From Pseudoscleropodium purum (Eukaryota; Streptophyta; Bryopsida; Hypnales; Brachytheciaceae), in NCBI GenBank assembly GCA_963969395.1, contig OZ017798.1:13570173-13634172 (forward strand): a stretch of DNA of 64,000 nucleotides. The letters are read 5' to 3'. The first letter of the stretch is position 1. Every line of letters starts with the position of its first letter. The notes below the pieces were generated by a model that saw only the letters and a program-made list of their open reading frames with translations, was not told the origin of the DNA and ran no database searches. Position numbers and translations under genes: made by a program. Shown piece by piece: positions 13,424 through 26,584 of this stretch.

Positions 13424-14423
13424 CCACACATGCAACAAAGAAATATCTTGATGGCAAGACTCCGAATCTCAATCTGTGTACTCTGACTCATGGACACACG
13501 GGTTGTCCACAACTGAATGCTTCAAATCTGCGAAGCTTTCCTCGTAACTATGTCATTCTTTAAGATACTCCATATGACAGACTCATGGGACGGTCAATGA
13601 CACGGCTCATGAACTTCTGCACACGCTATTGCTTACGCGCGACGGAATCAAGTCTAAATACACGGAGCCCTAACACTTATTCTAACTCAATTAACCCTGC
13701 AAAACTTTGAATTGATTGATGGGTTGTTGCGTGCTGAAATGTTGCACGAGTTTCAGCAGTTCACGGCCACCCCTTTTCCACCAGGTCCTGGTGATTGCCA
13801 ACTCTGGTAGCTTGTCGGTTTTGTTCCCTCTCAACTCTTTTGCCTGATGATCTTTTCATAGGAGCAGCTTCTTTCAGGTTCAAATTATTGTCTTCTTGTC
13901 TGTAATCTTCCGAGTCGTAACATGAAAATCCTTCAAATTTTGATCACCTGAGCGAGTGACCGAGTGATGACCAGAGCCCAAGAGTTGCTTGAAAGACCAT
14001 CCACAGATTTGGGGGCGTCAAACCTTGCAGTTTGTTACTGATTTCGGCCTAATCGATTCTCCTTTGCACGAAGTTACTCCCCCCCTGTAAAGTTTTGTAA
14101 TGCGTCTTCTTCAATAGGTCAGCTTTGACACCCTTTCGATGATCAATCTCTTCCATTTTGTTTGAAACTTCTTCGGATATGTCACTGTTGGATAGGATGT
14201 TTTGGCAGCCATGAAAATGCGGTCGGAAGCTCCAAACTCCAGAATTTTGCTGTGCACTCTGAATCCTAGCTGTTCTGGCGTCTGTATGTCAGTGACTGGA
14301 CCTTCATTTTCTACCCTTAAAATGTCACAAGTTTTCGAAATGCAATGAAAAGTCAGCCAAGGGCCTGGTGTGACGTTTGTAGGATAAGTGACCGAGAAGT
14401 GCACCTCGTTTTCTCACTTATGG

Positions 14424-17400
14424 TCAAATTTGATCATTCTTGACGTTGCCCCAATCTTCAATCTCAGGTGTGCAGAAGTTGTTGCTGGTCATGGCTGAAC
14501 TAGAATATGGATGCTTTCTGGTCTCCTCCGTCCCTGCAACGGTGTTGATGCATTCCACAACGGTTGGACCCGTCCCAGCTTCGGCATCAGAGCATTCATC
14601 TTCATCTTTTTCTCTCAAGTTAGATTGGATGACGCATTCCTGCAAAGGGACATACTTTAGTTAGTAGCCGCCATGAAAAAGCCAAACTGTACGTGCAGTA
14701 ATCAAATGTTACTGACAAACGCATATTTAAAATCTAATGAATATTACGATGTACAACAATCGAATTACAATTTAACTTACCTCAGATCATGTGTAAATTT
14801 TGAAATTCATACCACCAGATTCAAGCTAAGACTCATAACCTGAAACCTCTCTCATTAGTGGAAACTTTGGGATGGGAGCCTAATGACGTTGCTATGCACG
14901 GGAAGTATATATTGTTATACGATCAATCTGAAGACATTCTAAGGTGAGAAGCCCAATATCACATTACTATACACTGGCATATACACGATTAGATTGCCAA
15001 GGTATAGAATAGCTTTAGATCTATTGCCAAGATCTATTTGCTCCTCAACCAAGCACTTTCACCATATCAGGCAATAAATTACTGTAAATGCTAGCCTAAA
15101 AGCAGTGATACTGGGTTCCCAACCTTAATAATAAAGAATAGAAACCACTCAAGAAATCTGAAATGAGTGCAGGAATAGGTTCCTACCTTACTATCATCGC
15201 CAGTTCTGCTCATAGAATGAACAGCCTTCTTCACAGCACTGGAGGGTCCAGCCTCAACCATGGAGAGTCCTTCAAAGTGTTGCACAAGCCCAGCTGTGAT
15301 CCCGGTAACAGTGGCGGTACTCCCAGTGGAGTGATCGTTCACCCCTTCTGGGGCCAGGAGCGTCAATTTGTGCATTTTCCGGCTCCGCAGCTTCTTATGT
15401 ACCCGTGCATGCAACTTCGGAGTTTGCAAACTTTGTTCTTCCCCCTTGAAGATCTCTTGATGATTCCGGTTCTTCCTCCGCATGTCCAAGAGCTCCTCTG
15501 CCGCTTCCTCCGTGTCCTGGGTTGCAACCAATATCATAACATTAAGCAATATCATAACGTTAAATGGCAATGTTAGCGCTCATATATCCTTCGTGAATAG
15601 CGGTTTTAGGTTCATCGGATATCCTTGTAAAAGTATACTCATTTATTCTACTAGTGCATAAGACAATATCTTATTACAATCATGCTAAACCCTAAACCCT
15701 ACTGCAGGGACAGAGCCTCTCGTATAGTAGTTGCTTGTTTGTAATGAATGGTCGGTGCGTTGTGCACCTCATCCTCGACGTCGACGGCAAGAGAGCATGC
15801 CACAAACTCTCCAAAAGGATCTGCACTGGGCGAGATTTCATCGCCAGGTGATTCTCCACTTGCGCCAAAGGTGCAGGATCCTGGCAGCCACTTCTCAGCT
15901 CGACTACTGGTGCCGCTGCACTGGTACTCCTGCATTTTCAGCTGCAATTGCTGCATGCTCGGAATGGAAGCTGTTGTTGTCGCCGCTATGTTTTGCACCC
16001 CACCCAGTACTGTTGGAGATGGCGAGCTGCAGGCCATATCGATGCCCGCTCCTGCTGCCACGGCTTGCGCGAACGCCACCTGCCTCAACGAAATAGATTT
16101 GCACACATTTCAGCCGATGCTTGCTTGTGGGAATAATTGAATAACCAAAACTACAGGATTTGCCAACAAAAATTTCTCGATAAGAGCCGAAATTGACACA
16201 CAAGTTTATTGAGTAGTCTAAAATCATCGTACCAGACTGCAGTAATTTTGTTAATTTAGAAAAAAGTATAACAACATTGGTCATTTCACCTGCTCGCTGG
16301 TGGCGTGGCCGCCTCGACTGCTCCGCCTACGCCGTCGCTGGAAGAAGGTCGCAGCGAAAGCACGGCGAATCACCGCCACTTGGCTGGCCGACTCGTCGCG
16401 CTCCGCTTGCAGAGCTGCCAACGAGCGTCGCAAGTCCTGGCATTGCTGCTGGTACCTGCACAACAGAAATTCAAAATGGAAAATTGGACAAATGTCCTTC
16501 GGTGTCCTTGAAATTCCATTCCTAATATATCCCAGTGTATCCCATTCTGTCATCACTAAACATTGACTCTGGAATTCTTCAAAAACTCCGTAGATGGACA
16601 TGTTGGATTCTCCTGTGAGCTGCACAGCTCCATAGACCGCCTGGTTTAGCAAGAATATCTCGATTGACGCTACTAAGACCGTGAATATTGCTGCAAGCAA
16701 ACGTATATATATAACGAACCGATCAAAGAAAACTCGGGATACGAGCATAAAACGTCAATTTCGTTAAATTGGAGGTATTCCACGACTTTGGCACCTTTCA
16801 GGACATACGGTCCGAAACGTTAATCTATACCCGTACTACTTTAATACTAGTGTTCAGAGCTTTGCATTGTTTAATGTCCCAATTTTTGGAGCAGGAATAA
16901 CGCCAATTTAACGAAATTGGCGATATGAATTGATATTATCGTGAAAGCATATATGCTTGCTTGCTTACGTGAGAGGGCGAACGTAGAACTTGAGCGTGAT
17001 GGTGTCTTCTTCCGGTTGCAGGTAGCCTTCTTTCTCCAGCAGGTCGATGCGGAAGAATTGGTAGTAGCCCCAGCAGGCGCCCTCCTCGAAATCGGACGAG
17101 AATTTGCGCACGATGCGTTGGTTGGGACGGACGCGGTGCAGCAGCTCGATGCCATACTCGTACGTCGCGGCTTCTGTTCTGCCCTCCACCATCTGCACCG
17201 TCGATTCGAGGCCATGCACGTATGTGATCAAGGATTTAGTTCATTTTCATGCTCAGTGGAGATCGAACCAGTGGACCAAAATTGTGACAAATGTTCAAGT
17301 GCCCAGCATAGATATAGATTTAAGCTATCGATCAATTGGACGACAGATACTGTGCCCATTTCATTAAAACCTGTGATTACAATAACTATGAGGTTCTCAA

Positions 17401-20400
17401 CGTTGCAATCCTGGACATGGAGATCTTATTTTTAAGACGCCGCAGTAATTCTAAAGATTGTGGCCCATGTCAGTGTAGGATCGGATCTTCATATTCTTGA
17501 GATATCTTCAGTGTTTGGAGATCGATACTTCAACCCACAGTATTATTAGACACCACTGAATTCCTCCAGACAGTAATTGCACGCAAAAGTTTAGCTAACG
17601 TTATGTCATATAGCCCTGCTAGGCGAACCAGAATGTGACATCTCTGCTACTCATGCAGGACTGAAGATATTGGTGAAAATTTGGAACTCGGGAGTCCACA
17701 GACAGGCACACAAAATGAAGGATTCAAATGGGGAAGGTGCGAAATACTATGGGTTTGGGAAATGGTAGATATTATTACCTCCAGAAACACGGAGAGATGG
17801 GTGCCCTGAGAAGCTCCGCTGCCATTAGGATACACCTGTCACAAAACATATGTTAAGAGACTCGGTAAATATTCTCCAGTCAATAATTTAGGAAGAAAAC
17901 TGATGCCTTTGCATAGTAACGAGATCTGGAAATATATTGAGTTTTACCTTCAGTCTCCATGTAACACCTGAAGCGCAGATAGACTGCACTCGAACACGTA
18001 AATGTTAGAAAAAGTTAAGCAGAAAGAAGACACGTTTGTGATACCAGCAAAACATCCATGCTAAATTACAAGCGCCATCCATTTGGCGTACTGCTTTACA
18101 CGATTAGCCACTCACATACATGTTAATCCCCAAGCTTGAGGGTCATCTAAATCTTTGTAACCTACAGCTTCAAATTTTTCAAAACTGCGTAAAAACACAA
18201 AGTGCGTGATCATCCTGTACTTTTCTTAATAATTCCTCTCCAACGGGACCAGTGTTTTTCCAGGTGACACGTACTTACTAAGTCGGTGAAACCTACGTTT
18301 GGTAAACACTTGAAATGATTAAACACTGAACGAGACACGAGCACAAAAAAATGAATATTATGTAAGAAAAGTATACCTCGCTGTATACAACATCCTTGCC
18401 CGTCAAGAGAACTTCTTCACTGGTATTGGCATTGCCACCCGCTGGGATGATAACAGTGGGTCTGGTTTGACTCAGTGTTTCCTTATAGTTCTTCAATATA
18501 AGCTCCCCGTGCTCGTATGAAGGCACAACCTGCACAAGAAAATCGTATAAATAAAGTGATTAAAATTGCATCTCACATATTCGGTTAATATACCCTAAAA
18601 TCCGCTCCACAGCTCTATAGTGATCTCTCAAAAATCCTACGTATGTTAAATTTCTTAACGTACCTCTGATGTGAATTCAGGTGGGATAGGTGTTCGGGAG
18701 ATATCTGAAAAAGTGCGAGTCCGAATATCCTGAAGAGCACCACGAACAAAATTTTGATCTTTAAATATAAAAACCCAACACTTCGTTGTAGCAGTTTTCA
18801 CAAAGGTACTATTCAGGTCAAATTAACAATTGAATATGCATAGTGCAGTGTCATAATAGTACATAAAAATACTACTCAATTATCTCATTTGCAAAAATTA
18901 AAGAGGATAGATAGCAAGAAAGAATCCAGATGAAATGAAAGGTCAACCTGTAGCATGCGACTCATGTTAGGCTCTTGCGCTATAAGATCACTCTTTGGAA
19001 TACTATTCAGCTGCTGATCTAACTCATGTAATATTGTGTCCAAAAGCTCCATCTGTGCCCAAAAACAATCATACGAGCTCCACCATTAGTTTAATGCTCA
19101 TGAACAGTGACTCTGTAGCACCTGACTTGAAGTACTTGAAGTGAAAACAGATGGAAAGGAGAAAATAGAAGACTGGCTTGAACACCAGCCTAGAAGTAGT
19201 TGAAAGTGCTCCCGTGCATAAGACAATTCGTAGGAATAAACTGGAATATACGCATTGGTCGACTATATATACGTTCAGAATTTAAACCAAAGAAAAGGGA
19301 AGAAAAAATACAAGAAAATGTTCTCACAATAAAAGAAGAATGTTTTAAAAACTCCTCCAGTTAACGATATATGCAGTAAAAACGGTGCTTGGTTCACATG
19401 GAGCCATTTACTTTTTTCCCTTCTTATGCATGACGCTGCATTGGTGTACTAAGAAAATTAGCATTGGTGAAGAAAATGCTACTTACTTCTTGTGTCATAG
19501 AGCCCTTTTGCGCGAGTAATGCAAGTAACTTGCATTTGAGCTGCTCCTCAAGTCGAGACTGCACAAATATACAGCAGCTTTCAGTATCTTCGTGCATTCT
19601 ATATCTCGCAATCTACCTAGAAAAAAACAATCTGAAAAAAACAAAATAAAACATAATGCAAACAGCATCAGAGAAGTCTAGTAAAAAGGTGGAGGTTTCA
19701 CCTGCATCCTTTTAAATGCCATCTGAATCTCTACTGCAGCCTCGTCCTTCGACTGCAAGTCCAAGCAAGAACATAAAAAGGTTTCAAAAAAATATTCATG
19801 TTGAGTCAGTCAACCTAAGTGCCTTAAATGGCCAAAAGTGGCTACGTCCATATCTATATGACTTGAAATAAAAATCGCTTTGGAAGGGTCAAGGAAGATA
19901 ACAAAATGTACCAATTGAAATAAGAAATCAGACCTTACATTTTTTAATGATAGATTTATGACTTAAAAGTTATTTAATTGTCTATTAGATTCCAGATCTA
20001 GAGGACTCTCCACCTTTATCTTGGGTACTCAAGAACTAATTTAGTACAAAGCAAATGAAATATGTTGAAGATCACATCAAAATTTAAAATCAGAAAGATT
20101 GACGGTTAGCAAACCTTCAGCACAGTTTCGATGTTTTTATCAACTGATACAACCAGTGCAGAGAGTTCCTGCAAGGGGGAGAGAAGAAAGTGAGAACTTA
20201 ATGTTGGAGCATAAAAATCTAGGTACCAGAAATATCTAAAGAATAGAGAAACCAGCACCACATTAAAAGACTTTCGGCTTAGTCAATTAGCAGGAATGCG
20301 TTCTGTACTTTGCGGCGTTTGCGTAGACCTGCAGCTTCAATGCGAATCTTCTTCTTGTGACGACCATAAGCCACACTTAATTTCTCAAATGTGTGGTTTC

Positions 20401-22895
20401 GATGATCCTGTGCAGAAAATGAAAACCAAGGCTCAGACAAGATGACAGCACCAAAGAGAGATATCCTTTAATTTAATCCATCGGTACTTTTCATCTGGGG
20501 TTTTAAAATTGACCTCTTAGACTTAGTGTAATTGATAATTCAATGAAGTACACTCCTTTCTTCTAGGCTAGTTGAACCTCAATTCTTTTTTATCAATCCA
20601 AACGTTGGAGACTTCAGCACATCTAAATCTTTGCATACCCTCCAAAATTTCAATTCACGGTTTACAACCTTGCAAATCCAAATGTAAAGACAACTTCGTA
20701 ACTCTCTAAAGTCTATTCAAGCTTCTATCTGGGTGAAAAACTTAAACTTCCAAGCTCAAGGAAAGAATGAGTACCTCAATCAAGACAGCACAGTCCGAGC
20801 ACACGGCCACCGCGCATGTTGTACAAAAGTAGAGAAGTGGGCTGTCATGAGCCGGACAGTACTGCTAATGTTTATGCCAAGTCAACATATTAATGCTCAC
20901 CAACTCGAATGCGTTTCAACCATTACCATGTCAATTTAACTTAAGATAAAAACAAAGAAGTAAAAGCTTGCATCCTGTGCAAAAGGAATATAGATACGAG
21001 AAATTATGCCACTTTCGATTGCACAGGTGGAAGTATGTCAAATGTATTTAGTATGTCAAATAGGAGCAACGTACGCACCAACTCTTCAATTTAATTCTTC
21101 TTACTTGGACTAGTATAAACTCGCCATTGAACAAAACAATGCTAAATGAATTTTGTACCCATCAGGGTGTAGGATTAGTTGTGAACTTCAAGCTCGTTTA
21201 TTTTACCCACACAATCTAAAGTGGCAGTTAGAGAGTATGGAAAAAATTGGAAGGAGTATATGTTAGCTAGAAAGGAAAATAGGTAACCCACCTTCTCCAT
21301 CGGACTGTCACCTAGTTTTCCTTGAATCTTCTCAACTTCCTGTCATTCACAAAAAGAGAAAATACATTCACTATCTCCATCCAACACAAAGATCGAATTG
21401 CACTAACCCTCTAAGTGCCTACATGGCCAGCAGTGGTCGCTTCCATATCTTTAGGAGTTAAAACGAACTCGTTGCGCTTCAAGGAAGGGAGAAAAAATAC
21501 ACCTATAGAAAGAAGAAGCCATGCCCAATACCCTTGAACTTCTTTAGAAAAATGTTTATGGAAGTTACTGTAATTGTCTATAAGCTTCCAAAATGGGATT
21601 TCCAAACTAAATATCAGGGGTTAACAAAAGCACTTTGAATGCACTTTTTTTGGCTATTTCAAGCTCAGTGAAACTACAAAGAGTGTGTGAGAAAGGACTC
21701 TTACCATGGATATCTCAGAAATGAACCGGCAACTCACAAGTTGCGAGACAAGGAGGGGTGCACGGCAATGTGGACACTCTGATTTCTGATCTGTGAGCCA
21801 CCTCTGCACATTCAAGTAACAATTCAGCACCTAAAGTTTGGGCTAGTCATACAAAAAAAAAAGTGAGAAAGAATTCCTTGCACCAGAAAATGCCACCTCC
21901 CTTTCACAGAAAAAAAATTGAACTGAAACATTCCTCATCACTTCAATTTCACAAGTCAGAAATTCATGGACAAACTTTTAGAATGTGGAGAATGCATTGC
22001 TCACCTTGATACATGGTTGACACACCAGCTTAGAACAACACGGACATAGTTGGGCATCAACTACCTGAAGAAAATGAAACCAATAAGCATTTAGAGACAA
22101 TCGAAACAAGAAGACCCATTTCTTAATAAATACAAGTAAGAAGTGCATCCTATGCAGTTTAAACCCTAAAAGACCAAGAGCCTCAAATTGGACCTCATAT
22201 CTATTTAGCACTATTGAGAGGGTCATATAGGGAGGTTCTTTTGTTCAATTTTGTTTATTTTTCGACCAACGCATGCAATGTTTGACACTGATTCTGGAGA
22301 TATTGAACCTCAATTATAGTCTCCACAATATGTCAAACAAATTAATCATCTTAACAAAAATAAATAACGCATTCCATGACCTGAAGAAACTGAGAAAAAA
22401 ACAGAAAAGTGCATTCTGAGATGTAGTAAGTGAAAATATGCACACCTTTCCAAGGCAAATGAAACAGCGGAAAATTTCTGCTAATGTGGATGACGAGTCA
22501 TGGACGTGGTCAGCAACAGTGGCAGGGGAGGCTCCATGACAGGCCACGAAATCCATCACTCTTTCATTGGCCACTACCTCCACCTCATCATCCGAGGCCT
22601 GCACAGAAACGGGCTCACTGACATCGTTCGAAACAGCCAGCTGCTGCTCTGTCGTAGTTGCAGCAGCGTTCATGTAGCTCCCAGTGTCTTCAGGCTCCGT
22701 TGCCGTTGATAACTGCTCGTTCTGGGGGAGAATCATGTGGTGGGACACCGCCGATGTGAATGGGGTGTGCACTGGTGAGGAGTTTGCAACTAGGAGAAGT
22801 CTCTGAGCGTGAGCCTGCGATCCAATTCGGTAATACGAGGTTTCAAATCCACTCCTTGATTTTGCAACCCAACACTCTACTGCGAGGTTTCTCAT
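14424..22895 (-). CDS. TRIM37: TRIM37-like E3 ubiquitin ligase (RING, B-box, coiled coil, MATH)
   Basis: Exons (high to low): 22895-22446, 22064-22005, 21803-21705, 21339-21292, 20861-20775, 20407-20309, 20168-20115, 19752-19702, 19558-19487, 19052-18948, 18729-18664, 18529-18377, 17983-17948, 17835-17779, 17192-16969, 16455-16290, from 16079 to about 15690-15750, about 15512-15187 and 14639-14424. The product is about 900 residues. An S/T-rich lead of about 140 residues precedes the RING (residues about 144-183: RCFIC, LCPCCSK, ECPHCRAPL). The B-box is at about 220-253 (YCPAH, FCTTC, CSDC, DHRNHTF). A long coiled coil follows, then TPIPPEFTSEVVPSY and a MATH domain at about 400-555 (VTWRLKVYPNGSG, SSDFEEGACWGYYQFFR, EGYLQPEEDTITLKF). 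The C-terminus is low complexity and acidic. Domain order and signature sequences match animal TRIM37, an E3 ligase; the cellular role in plants is not known from sequence. The joint between exons 17 and 18 is uncertain. An in-frame stop lies directly before the ATG. Confidence 0.9.
19810..20039 (+). mobile_element. Degenerate MITE-like element in TRIM37 intron (family M1)
   Basis: It starts TCAACCTAAGTGCC and runs AAATGGCCAAAAGTGGC, closely matching the start of the element at 21403. Interiors share CCATATCT and TTGTCTATWAG. The right end is decayed (about ACTAA at 20039). It lies wholly within the intron between the exons at 20168-20115 and 19752-19702, in the same gene as its better preserved relative. 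Confidence 0.5.
21403..21624 (+). mobile_element. MITE-like element in TRIM37 intron (family M1)
   Basis: The left end is CTAACCCTCTAAGTGCC and the right end is ATCAGGGGTTAAC. The inverted terminal match is TTAACCCC-type with a mutated first base. Length is about 222 bp. It sits in the intron between the exons at 21803-21705 and 21339-21292. It shares the AAGTGCC...ATGGCC start with copies at 19810, 33347 and 56654. Confidence 0.6.
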
Positions 22896-23613
22896 TCACT
22901 CATTGAGTTTGCGTCTCTGTGGAATTTAAAAAATTGACACTCTGAAAAGCCTCAACAGGTTAATCTATTTTCGAAAACCACTCCTATGGGTTGTCATGGT
23001 GTTAATTAACCTCCAGTACTAACGAATGCATCCATGAAGCCTGTGAAGACCTAATTGACATCAACTGATTTGCTATTGCAACAACAAACTTGCCACCATT
23101 TCTCAAGAATCGAAACATTGAAAACTAACCCTATCAATAAAAACTAACCAAAAGCAAGAAACAAAACAGGACGAAACGACTGATTGTCATCAATTCTACA
23201 AAAACAAACAAACCATGAAATCTTTCTTCTAGTCCAAATCAAATTCATTTTAACACCTCTCTGAAAATTCCAACACTCGGAAAATCAGGAAGACCTATTT
23301 TCAAAAATACTCCATGGTAATAGCCCCAAACACTTACCAATACACCCACTCTAACCCTCGTAGACATCAACAACTCGAAACCACGTTTTCCACAACTGAC
23401 ACAAAGATAACTCACGCTACCAATTCCACCACAAAACGGGATCCAATCTTTTCCACACAAATTGACAAAACGATAACTGTTCTATCAACAAAGATACCGA
23501 GATTCCGGTTACCAGTTACAGATTGCAAAATTACTTCCAAATCTTGAGCTCCAAGAACAAGAAAACATCCAAAAAATTCTTGAAAAAGAATGAGCGAATG
23601 TCCGCAGCAATAC

Positions 23614-23901
23614 CTGCGTCCCAGGTTCACTGAGACTGCTCGCTCGCGAATGATAGTGGCTATGGCGGTTGCTGGGTTGTCTTGGACGAGGTCGACCTCG
23701 GTGAGCGAACAAAAACGAGCCGCAATCCGTGCAGTCATACTCCAAAGCATGCGACGGCGACACAGAAATCACAGGACCAGGCGTCACGCGAGTGCAAGTG
23801 TTGCTACCGTTGCTACTATTCCCACTACTGCTGCTGCTATTGTTGCTACTATTGCTGCTACTACTATTGCTTCTCATACTGCCTCCTCGCAAACTGGCCA
23901 T
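23614..23901 (-). other. Candidate 5' exon of the TRIM37-like gene (upstream ORF)
   Basis: An open frame starts ATG at 23901 (MASLRGGSMRSN) and passes through a serine/asparagine-rich stretch coded by an AGC/AGT/AAC repeat (23826-23873). It then reads CTDCGSFLFAHRGRPRP and reaches a good donor CAG|GTATTG after 96 codons. The next acceptor, TTCCACAG|AG near 22921, would add six codons and then TGA, directly followed by the ATG of the TRIM37 frame. So it is either a long upstream ORF ending TGAATG, an N-terminal extension cut off by a stop, or a 5' UTR that is open by chance. No domain is recognised. Confidence 0.45.
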
Positions 23902-25982
23902 CACCAAAAGCTTGACTACTTCTCAGGGCACCAGATTTGTCCTAATCCCGAATTACCTCAAAATCCATCCCTCTAATGGATCCCTTGTTGTGGGGTACGC
24001 CTGGCCCTCCAAAAATTGCAACTTGGGTAGATCAACCTCGCGCAGGCATCCCTCCCCTCTCTAAGACAGATTTGCCATTAAGAAATGGCTCCTAACTTAA
24101 TCCTCTCTCTCTTTCACGGTGCAAGCGAGCTTTGTTGGGACGTCTTCTCCCGAATATGCACTGACATACATGTATGGAGGCGTGTATGCCACTCACTACT
24201 GCAAAGGAATATTCAATGCAGGACTGACTTGGTGGGACTGCCTGCTACCCAATTGTTGCAAGTGCGAAACAGCAATAGAGTTTCGGTTAGTGTGACAGTG
24301 GCATCCGGTTTGATAGTAAGCTTAATCAGACGGGGGAATGACAGCAGTTAGGCCATCTTGATGGCCTGCTGCACGCACATGAAGTGTTTTTGTTGAAGAA
24401 CATGGAGATGCGCACACAGGTGTTGAAGCAGCAACACTAGGGGAAGCACTGTACTGTACACTACACTGTAGCTGGAAATTTGAATTGAAAATGTTTTCAT
24501 TCGTTGTAGGAGGGTGAGGTGAGAGGGGTGGGCACGGCCGGGATTAGGCCGTGTACGTACTCCGTTTTCAGTACGCTACTTTAGAACAATATCTCTCAAT
24601 GAATGTCACCGAAATTGTTACAACGGTAGTACCCCAAGAGTATGGATGTTACAGTACCCCAGTTGTATGAATGTTTGTGTTCCCTAATTTAAGTTATAGC
24701 TTTGGAGAATGCGAAGTTTTTGCTTCCAAGTGGAGAGTCGAGTCAATAATACTCCTGGTGGCAAGTACCCGGCCAGGGCAAGAAGGACAAAGTATGATGA
24801 TGGGAGCACCAAAGTCTGTGATGAGTCTGTCCCTCTATCCACGGCAAAAGCGTTGTTGACTTGCACTGTAGCATTGTTGCCAGGCCTTGTCCGAGAGGGG
24901 CTGGGCTGCAATCGGCTGCCTTGCTGGGTCCAAGCCTGCAAAGGAAGGCGAAGGATTCCAGGGCATCCGTCTTAATTGAGTCAGCAGGGTTTTAATAAGG
25001 GCTCAAGACTTGATGATGCTGAGCATCTGGAAGCGAGAGACTGTCAGAAGGCTTCGCACTTGGAGCAGTTTGACGAGCGCGGCGTTGCACGGCAGGAGGT
25101 GGGTGTCATTATAGGAATCGGTCGCTGACTCCCATGAAGCTTGTTTCATTTGCAGAAAGGATCTTCATTGGAGTGATGAAGCTCTTTTCATCCATTGGCA
25201 TTTGTCACACATGGATGACAATATACAGATTCGTCCAAAATTGAGGGACAATTGTGGAGCACTTTTAGTGATTTCTTCCATTGTGAAATATAGAATATCA
25301 ATTGCCAAATATTATGTGAAAAAAAAATTGCATCAATATTGAGGGATAAATCATTCAAAAAAAACTTTGGTTCGATTTCAAAGTTTTATTGAAACATCAA
25401 TTAAGCATAATAAGGTAATTCAATCCACACCAAGCACAAATTTAGGCAAGTTCATTGAAAGTAAAATTCTTCTTGTGATGTATATGTGTGGTGTGAAATG
25501 TACATCAAAAGGAAAAATAAGCTTATCCAAACTTGGGCTCAAAATGGGCTTTGTTACCTTAATGCTCTTTAGAATAAATTTATATATATATATATATATT
25601 GTTCTTGAACTTCAAGATATGGACCCTTTTGTTGGCTTTAAATTAAAGTGGAAGAGGCTCTGCATTGGTAGAAGCTACATGTGAGAAAGTTTTGAATAGG
25701 ACCTTACTTGAAAACAAGACAATGCTATAGAGTCACAAGGAAGGATCTGCTTCATCATGTTGTTGCTTTGTATCTTGTGAATTGTGGATTTTTTCATATT
25801 GAAACTCAAATAGAATATCAATATTGAATGACTAAGAAAATGATCTTAGAAAAGAGCAAAATGTGGTTTTATTTGCCATGTGGGTCTTTCCATACGTAGT
25901 TTTGTTGGTTTACACATTGCAACTTAGATCATGTTTCTCCTTGCTAGTGGAACTTTCAATTCAAGTTGTCCTTGAATCGTGG

Positions 25983-26044
25983 GTCATTGTACATGAAATA
26001 TTCTCTATATTGAATTAATTCCATGTACAATGACACTTTAGGCC
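25983..26044. other. Short hairpin
   Basis: GTCATTGTACATG at 25983-25995 pairs perfectly with CATGTACAATGAC at 26032-26044. Pairing can extend by three more bases after one mismatch. The loop is about 30 nt and AT-rich. There is no evidence of transcription. Confidence 0.55.
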
Positions 26045-26584
26045 TTATTCAAAAATGCTTAGAGTACTCCCTTAGTCCTTGAAAATCTTTACACCTTTTT
26101 ATTTTGAAATCTAAATCCCAATTAACTTTGCATTGTTGCATAATTAATTAAAAATTGGTGTTTTTTTTAACTTCAATTTCATTTTAGAAGCTTTTATAAT
26201 ATCATGCAAATTATTTGGGTGTCTCTTTGCTATTAGTGTCAAGATTATGAGATAAGAAACAAGCTCTTACTAATGTCAATAAAATTTCAAAGTCATTTGT
26301 AATACAAATAAATGAAGTAAAACAAACTAAAACTATAGAAGAGCATTTGATAGAATGGGATTCTTGAATTCCTTTGAAAACCTCTCATACATATTATCAA
26401 TGATTATGGTAGTTGATTACCCATGAAGATTTCATTGGATTTTTAGAGACAAGCGTGACACTTTCTTTGATTGTTTTTGAGAATTGAACTTGACAATTCA
26501 ATGTGAAGATGAACCTTAGGTGGGCATCCAAAAATGTGCCATAGACTCATAACCACCATTGTCACTATGGGGACATTTCCAAAA

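Larger units (their letters stand above)
9569..14423. other. Intergenic AT-rich stretch with MITE, SINE and short duplications
   Basis: Right of RPL23A, about 9570-9780 is likely its promoter and 5' UTR. From 9.8 to about 13.2 kb the sequence is AT-rich with no coding potential. It contains a tRNA-like SINE head (about 11470), a 231-bp TTAA-ended element (12395-12625) and a short tandem duplication near 13.0-13.1 kb. At 13.3-14.4 kb composition becomes mixed and is probably 3' UTR or flank of the TRIM37-like gene. An open frame on the minus strand at 14404-14111 begins just after that gene's stop, but its product looks random. Confidence 0.55.

Noticed and set aside
14111..14404. 97-residue minus-strand frame just after the TRIM37 stop
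   Set aside because: Composition looks random, and it lies in the likely 3' UTR without an acceptor supporting it as an exon.
15686..15700. Telomere-like CTAAACCCTAAACCCTA
   Set aside because: Only about two units inside a TRIM37 intron; a common plant short motif, not a telomeric array.
23412..24064. Leucine-, threonine- and alanine-rich plus-strand frames over the trinucleotide repeat
   Set aside because: They are antisense readings of the AGC/AAC repeat and show no domain or splice structure.
24671..24975. Opposed open frames in the TRIM37 upstream region
   Set aside because: Both strands are equally open, neither has recognisable motifs and no exon pattern was found.
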